A DNA stretch of 24,903 bases, taken from a virus. The notes beneath the pieces are model-generated. The model was not told where the DNA came from. It ran no database searches and saw only the letters and a program-made list of their open reading frames with translations. The DNA lies in IMG/VR virus record IMGVR_UViG_3300007609_000085, positions 1 through 24,903 of that record, one strand, 5' to 3'. Shown piece by piece: positions 23,015 through 24,903 of the stretch (position 1 is its first letter; each line of letters starts with the position of its first letter). A program made the position numbers and the translations under genes.

Positions 23015-24903
23015 TGTCCAGCTCCAGATCACGGCAGTCCACAGCGATGGCGTTCACCGACGGCAGATTGAGCTTCGTGCCCTTGCCAAGCCGAACCCGC
23101 TGGCGAGAGCCGCCCATGTTTTCGAACACGCCCTTCAGAACCGAGTCGTAGTTCAGATATTGCTCGGCGCACCACTCCTTGAACGGCTTCTGCAGCAGAT
23201 ACAGCATCTTGGTATCCGTCTCGTACCGGGCCACCAGCTTGCCACGCGGCGTCTGCTCCGGCACCACAAGGCTGTCCAGACCGTCGCCGCTCGACGTCTG
23301 CCCCCGGCGGTCCTCGGTGCTCTTGATCCACAGAATAGCGCCGTAGTTGTCGGTGACATAGTTGGTGATGTGCGTCTCGACAGAACTGTTGGACTCCAGC
23401 TGCTGGCGCTTGTTGAGGGTGATGAGTTCCACGGCCCAGTCCCGCAGCTTCTTCGGGTCATAGTCCAGCACGCCCAGCTTGTTACCCAGCATGGCCGCGG
23501 CCACGGTCACAGCACCGGTGATGGACCAGAAGCGGTCCTTGGCTGCGAGGCCGGCGGCTTCGTCGATCTGCTTCTGCACCTCGTCGATCAGCTTGGAGAC
23601 CGCGAGTTTGTTCTGCATGATATACTGCACGAAGGGGAGACCGACATGCCCGCAGTGCTTCCCGACCTGCTTCGACAGCGCGTCGGTCTCGGCCTTTTCC
23701 GCAAAGTTGTACGACTGGGCGTGGTACTCGAGAATGCGGTACGGCTCCCCCTCGGCCTGAGCCTTGAGGTTGCGTATCTTGCCCACGAGGGCTTGGTTGG
23801 TGGTGAACCCGCAGCTGGTCTTCCACGGCTTGCCCGTGGTGCGTTCGGCGTTGCTGCCGCTGGACATGCGGCCTTTCTGCTTACCCGTCTGCATCTGGTA
23901 GATGATGTCGGACACGGCCCGGGCGTCGAGGTTGGTCATCTCGTCCCACTGGGCGGGCAGGTTTTTCAGCACCTCAAGCCGGTTCATGCGGAAGTTCACC
24001 GTGTCGCCGGCCTCCATGATCAGCATGCCCGGATCGCCGAATGCAGCGAGGCCGATCTTCTGGGCCGTGGTCTTACCATGGCCGGACCCGTCGCTGTACA
24101 GGGAGAACATGGCCGCGTTGTAGGGCGTCAGTGCCATGAGCGGCGCCGCAAGTGTCAGGCACACCATGAACTGGAAGGGCTCCATGCCGTCCCGGTTGAA
24201 GAAGTTGGCCTGCTCCGACCAGCCCTCCAGAGTGCCCAGAGACTTGAACGCCGGCATGAGTGCCGCGGTCTCGGTGGTCGGTGGGTTGTACTCATGCCGG
24301 TCGGCGAAAATTTCCTTGGACCCCAACACAAAGGACTCCAGCGTCTCGTCATCTGTCCAGCCGAACTGCCTGTGTGCGGTGTCCGCCACCGTGTTGGATT
24401 GCAGGTGTGATACCCACGAGTTTGCATATACCATGATTTTCTCCCATGCTTTCTTGCTGTTCGCCACGACGCCACGCGCCGATAGCACCTTACGAAGTTC
24501 ATCTGAGGACGTAGCCTGACCCAGCGTAACCGTGAACTCCCGAACCCCGTCCCGTGGCAGGTGCAGGCGGGCGACAAGCGCCTCGCCCTCGTCCGCGTCG
24601 TAGACCCGGCGCACAAAGTATAAATCGTTAACATACACACAGTCATCGTATGGGTCGCCGTCGTCGTCCCGCATCTTCACAAACACGCCGCCGCCCCGGC
24701 CTCGGAAGTACGGCTTCGGGAAGTCTGGTATCGTGAACGTCTCGGTCTGGCCTGTCTCGGCGTTCTCGGCCTCGACCGTGCGGTCTTCTTCCCGGTCCTC
24801 AGCCACCTGCATACCCAAGGCGATCGGGGATTTGAACCTACCGCGTAACGGGCAGTCTCCGCACACCCCCGGGTTCAGGTCGTCAAACTTCTCGCATGTG
24901 TAA
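22995..24903 (-). CDS. DUF927-type replicative helicase/primase, N-terminus cut by window edge
   Basis: The frame is open to the right edge (635 residues visible, first complete codon at 24902), so the true start lies outside; the GTG at 24866 is only an internal codon. The visible start has a cysteine cluster, CEKF then VCGDCPLRG and KSPIALG, a zinc motif like those in phage and plasmid primase-helicases. A DUF927-style ATPase follows: Walker A GSGHGKTT (visible residues 272-279, bases 24066-24089) and a Walker B-like AQWDEMTN with Asp320-Glu321. The motif KQKGRMSSGSNAERTTGKPW fits the arginine-rich region of this family. It probably unwinds or primes phage DNA. A primase domain may lie in the missing N-terminus. 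Opposite orientation to the virion genes separates replication from late functions. Confidence 0.82.
   Translation of the reverse strand, partial: YTCEKFDDLNPGVCGDCPLRGRFKSPIALGMQVAEDREEDRTVEAENAETGQTETFTIPDFPKPYFRGRGGGVFVKMRDDDGDPYDDCVYVNDLYFVRRVYDADEGEALVARLHLPRDGVREFTVTLGQATSSDELRKVLSARGVVANSKKAWEKIMVYANSWVSHLQSNTVADTAHRQFGWTDDETLESFVLGSKEIFADRHEYNPPTTETAALMPAFKSLGTLEGWSEQANFFNRDGMEPFQFMVCLTLAAPLMALTPYNAAMFSLYSDGSGHGKTTAQKIGLAAFGDPGMLIMEAGDTVNFRMNRLEVLKNLPAQWDEMTNLDARAVSDIIYQMQTGKQKGRMSSGSNAERTTGKPWKTSCGFTTNQALVGKIRNLKAQAEGEPYRILEYHAQSYNFAEKAETDALSKQVGKHCGHVGLPFVQYIMQNKLAVSKLIDEVQKQIDEAAGLAAKDRFWSITGAVTVAAAMLGNKLGVLDYDPKKLRDWAVELITLNKRQQLESNSSVETHITNYVTDNYGAILWIKSTEDRRGQTSSGDGLDSLVVPEQTPRGKLVARYETDTKMLYLLQKPFKEWCAEQYLNYDSVLKGVFENMGGSRQRVRLGKGTKLNLPSVNAIAVDCRDLELDNGSSDT

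Noticed and set aside
23160-24410. 416-residue plus-strand open frame opposite the helicase gene
   Set aside because: Composition is the usual Leu/His/Val/Gly-rich antisense shadow of a GC-rich gene, with no motif, while the minus strand shows Walker motifs.

Overview
This window is a stretch of a tailed-phage (or integrated phage) genome with short tail-type virion genes. The DNA is mostly GC-rich, genes are packed with 4-8 bp overlaps, and good Shine-Dalgarno sites are common. The protein families resemble those of marine alphaproteobacterial podovirus-like phages. The host guess is inference from GC content and protein style only. I see no tRNA, rRNA, CRISPR array, insertion sequence or integrase.

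Layout, plus strand (1-22722), one long late virion module. At 1-1696 are head-tail connector and small conserved genes. At 1698-6290 are tail-fibre and appendage genes, several built of tandem repeats: a 52-residue propeller-like repeat x5, a 22-residue repeat x13 and a 23-residue fibre repeat, plus a tail-fibre assembly chaperone. At 6294-7277 is a lysis cassette: an Amidase_2 endolysin with a C-terminal membrane segment, an i-spanin, and an overlapping lipoprotein o-spanin. A good sigma70-like promoter follows at 7291-7319. At 7350-10309 are a tail nozzle (P22 gp10-like) and a C1q-like fibre or spike. At 10379-22722 is a T7-like ejection-protein series: a Gly-rich protein, a GNAT-like gp13 analogue, gp14-like and gp15-like proteins, and a 2219-residue gp16-like giant protein carrying an HExxH metalloprotease motif.

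Minus strand (22793-24903): a replication gene (DUF927-type helicase/primase, running off the right edge) followed by a small overlapping gene. The two transcription units converge on an intrinsic terminator at 22721-22746 whose U-tract faces the minus-strand unit.

The most unusual signal is an out-of-frame open frame nested inside the giant ejection gene at 17177-17404. There the GC-rich third codon position, seen across the rest of the gene, switches to the nested frame. A strong ribosome-binding site precedes an internal ATG, and the peptide looks like a compact acidic helical protein while the host frame becomes a Gly/Pro/Thr-rich linker. The same linker region (about 16.9-18.3 kb) also holds a Pro-Glu minisatellite, a perfect 20-nt palindrome and three tandem copies of an 11-bp unit. 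The linker therefore looks like a plastic insertion zone between the conserved N-terminal and protease domains.
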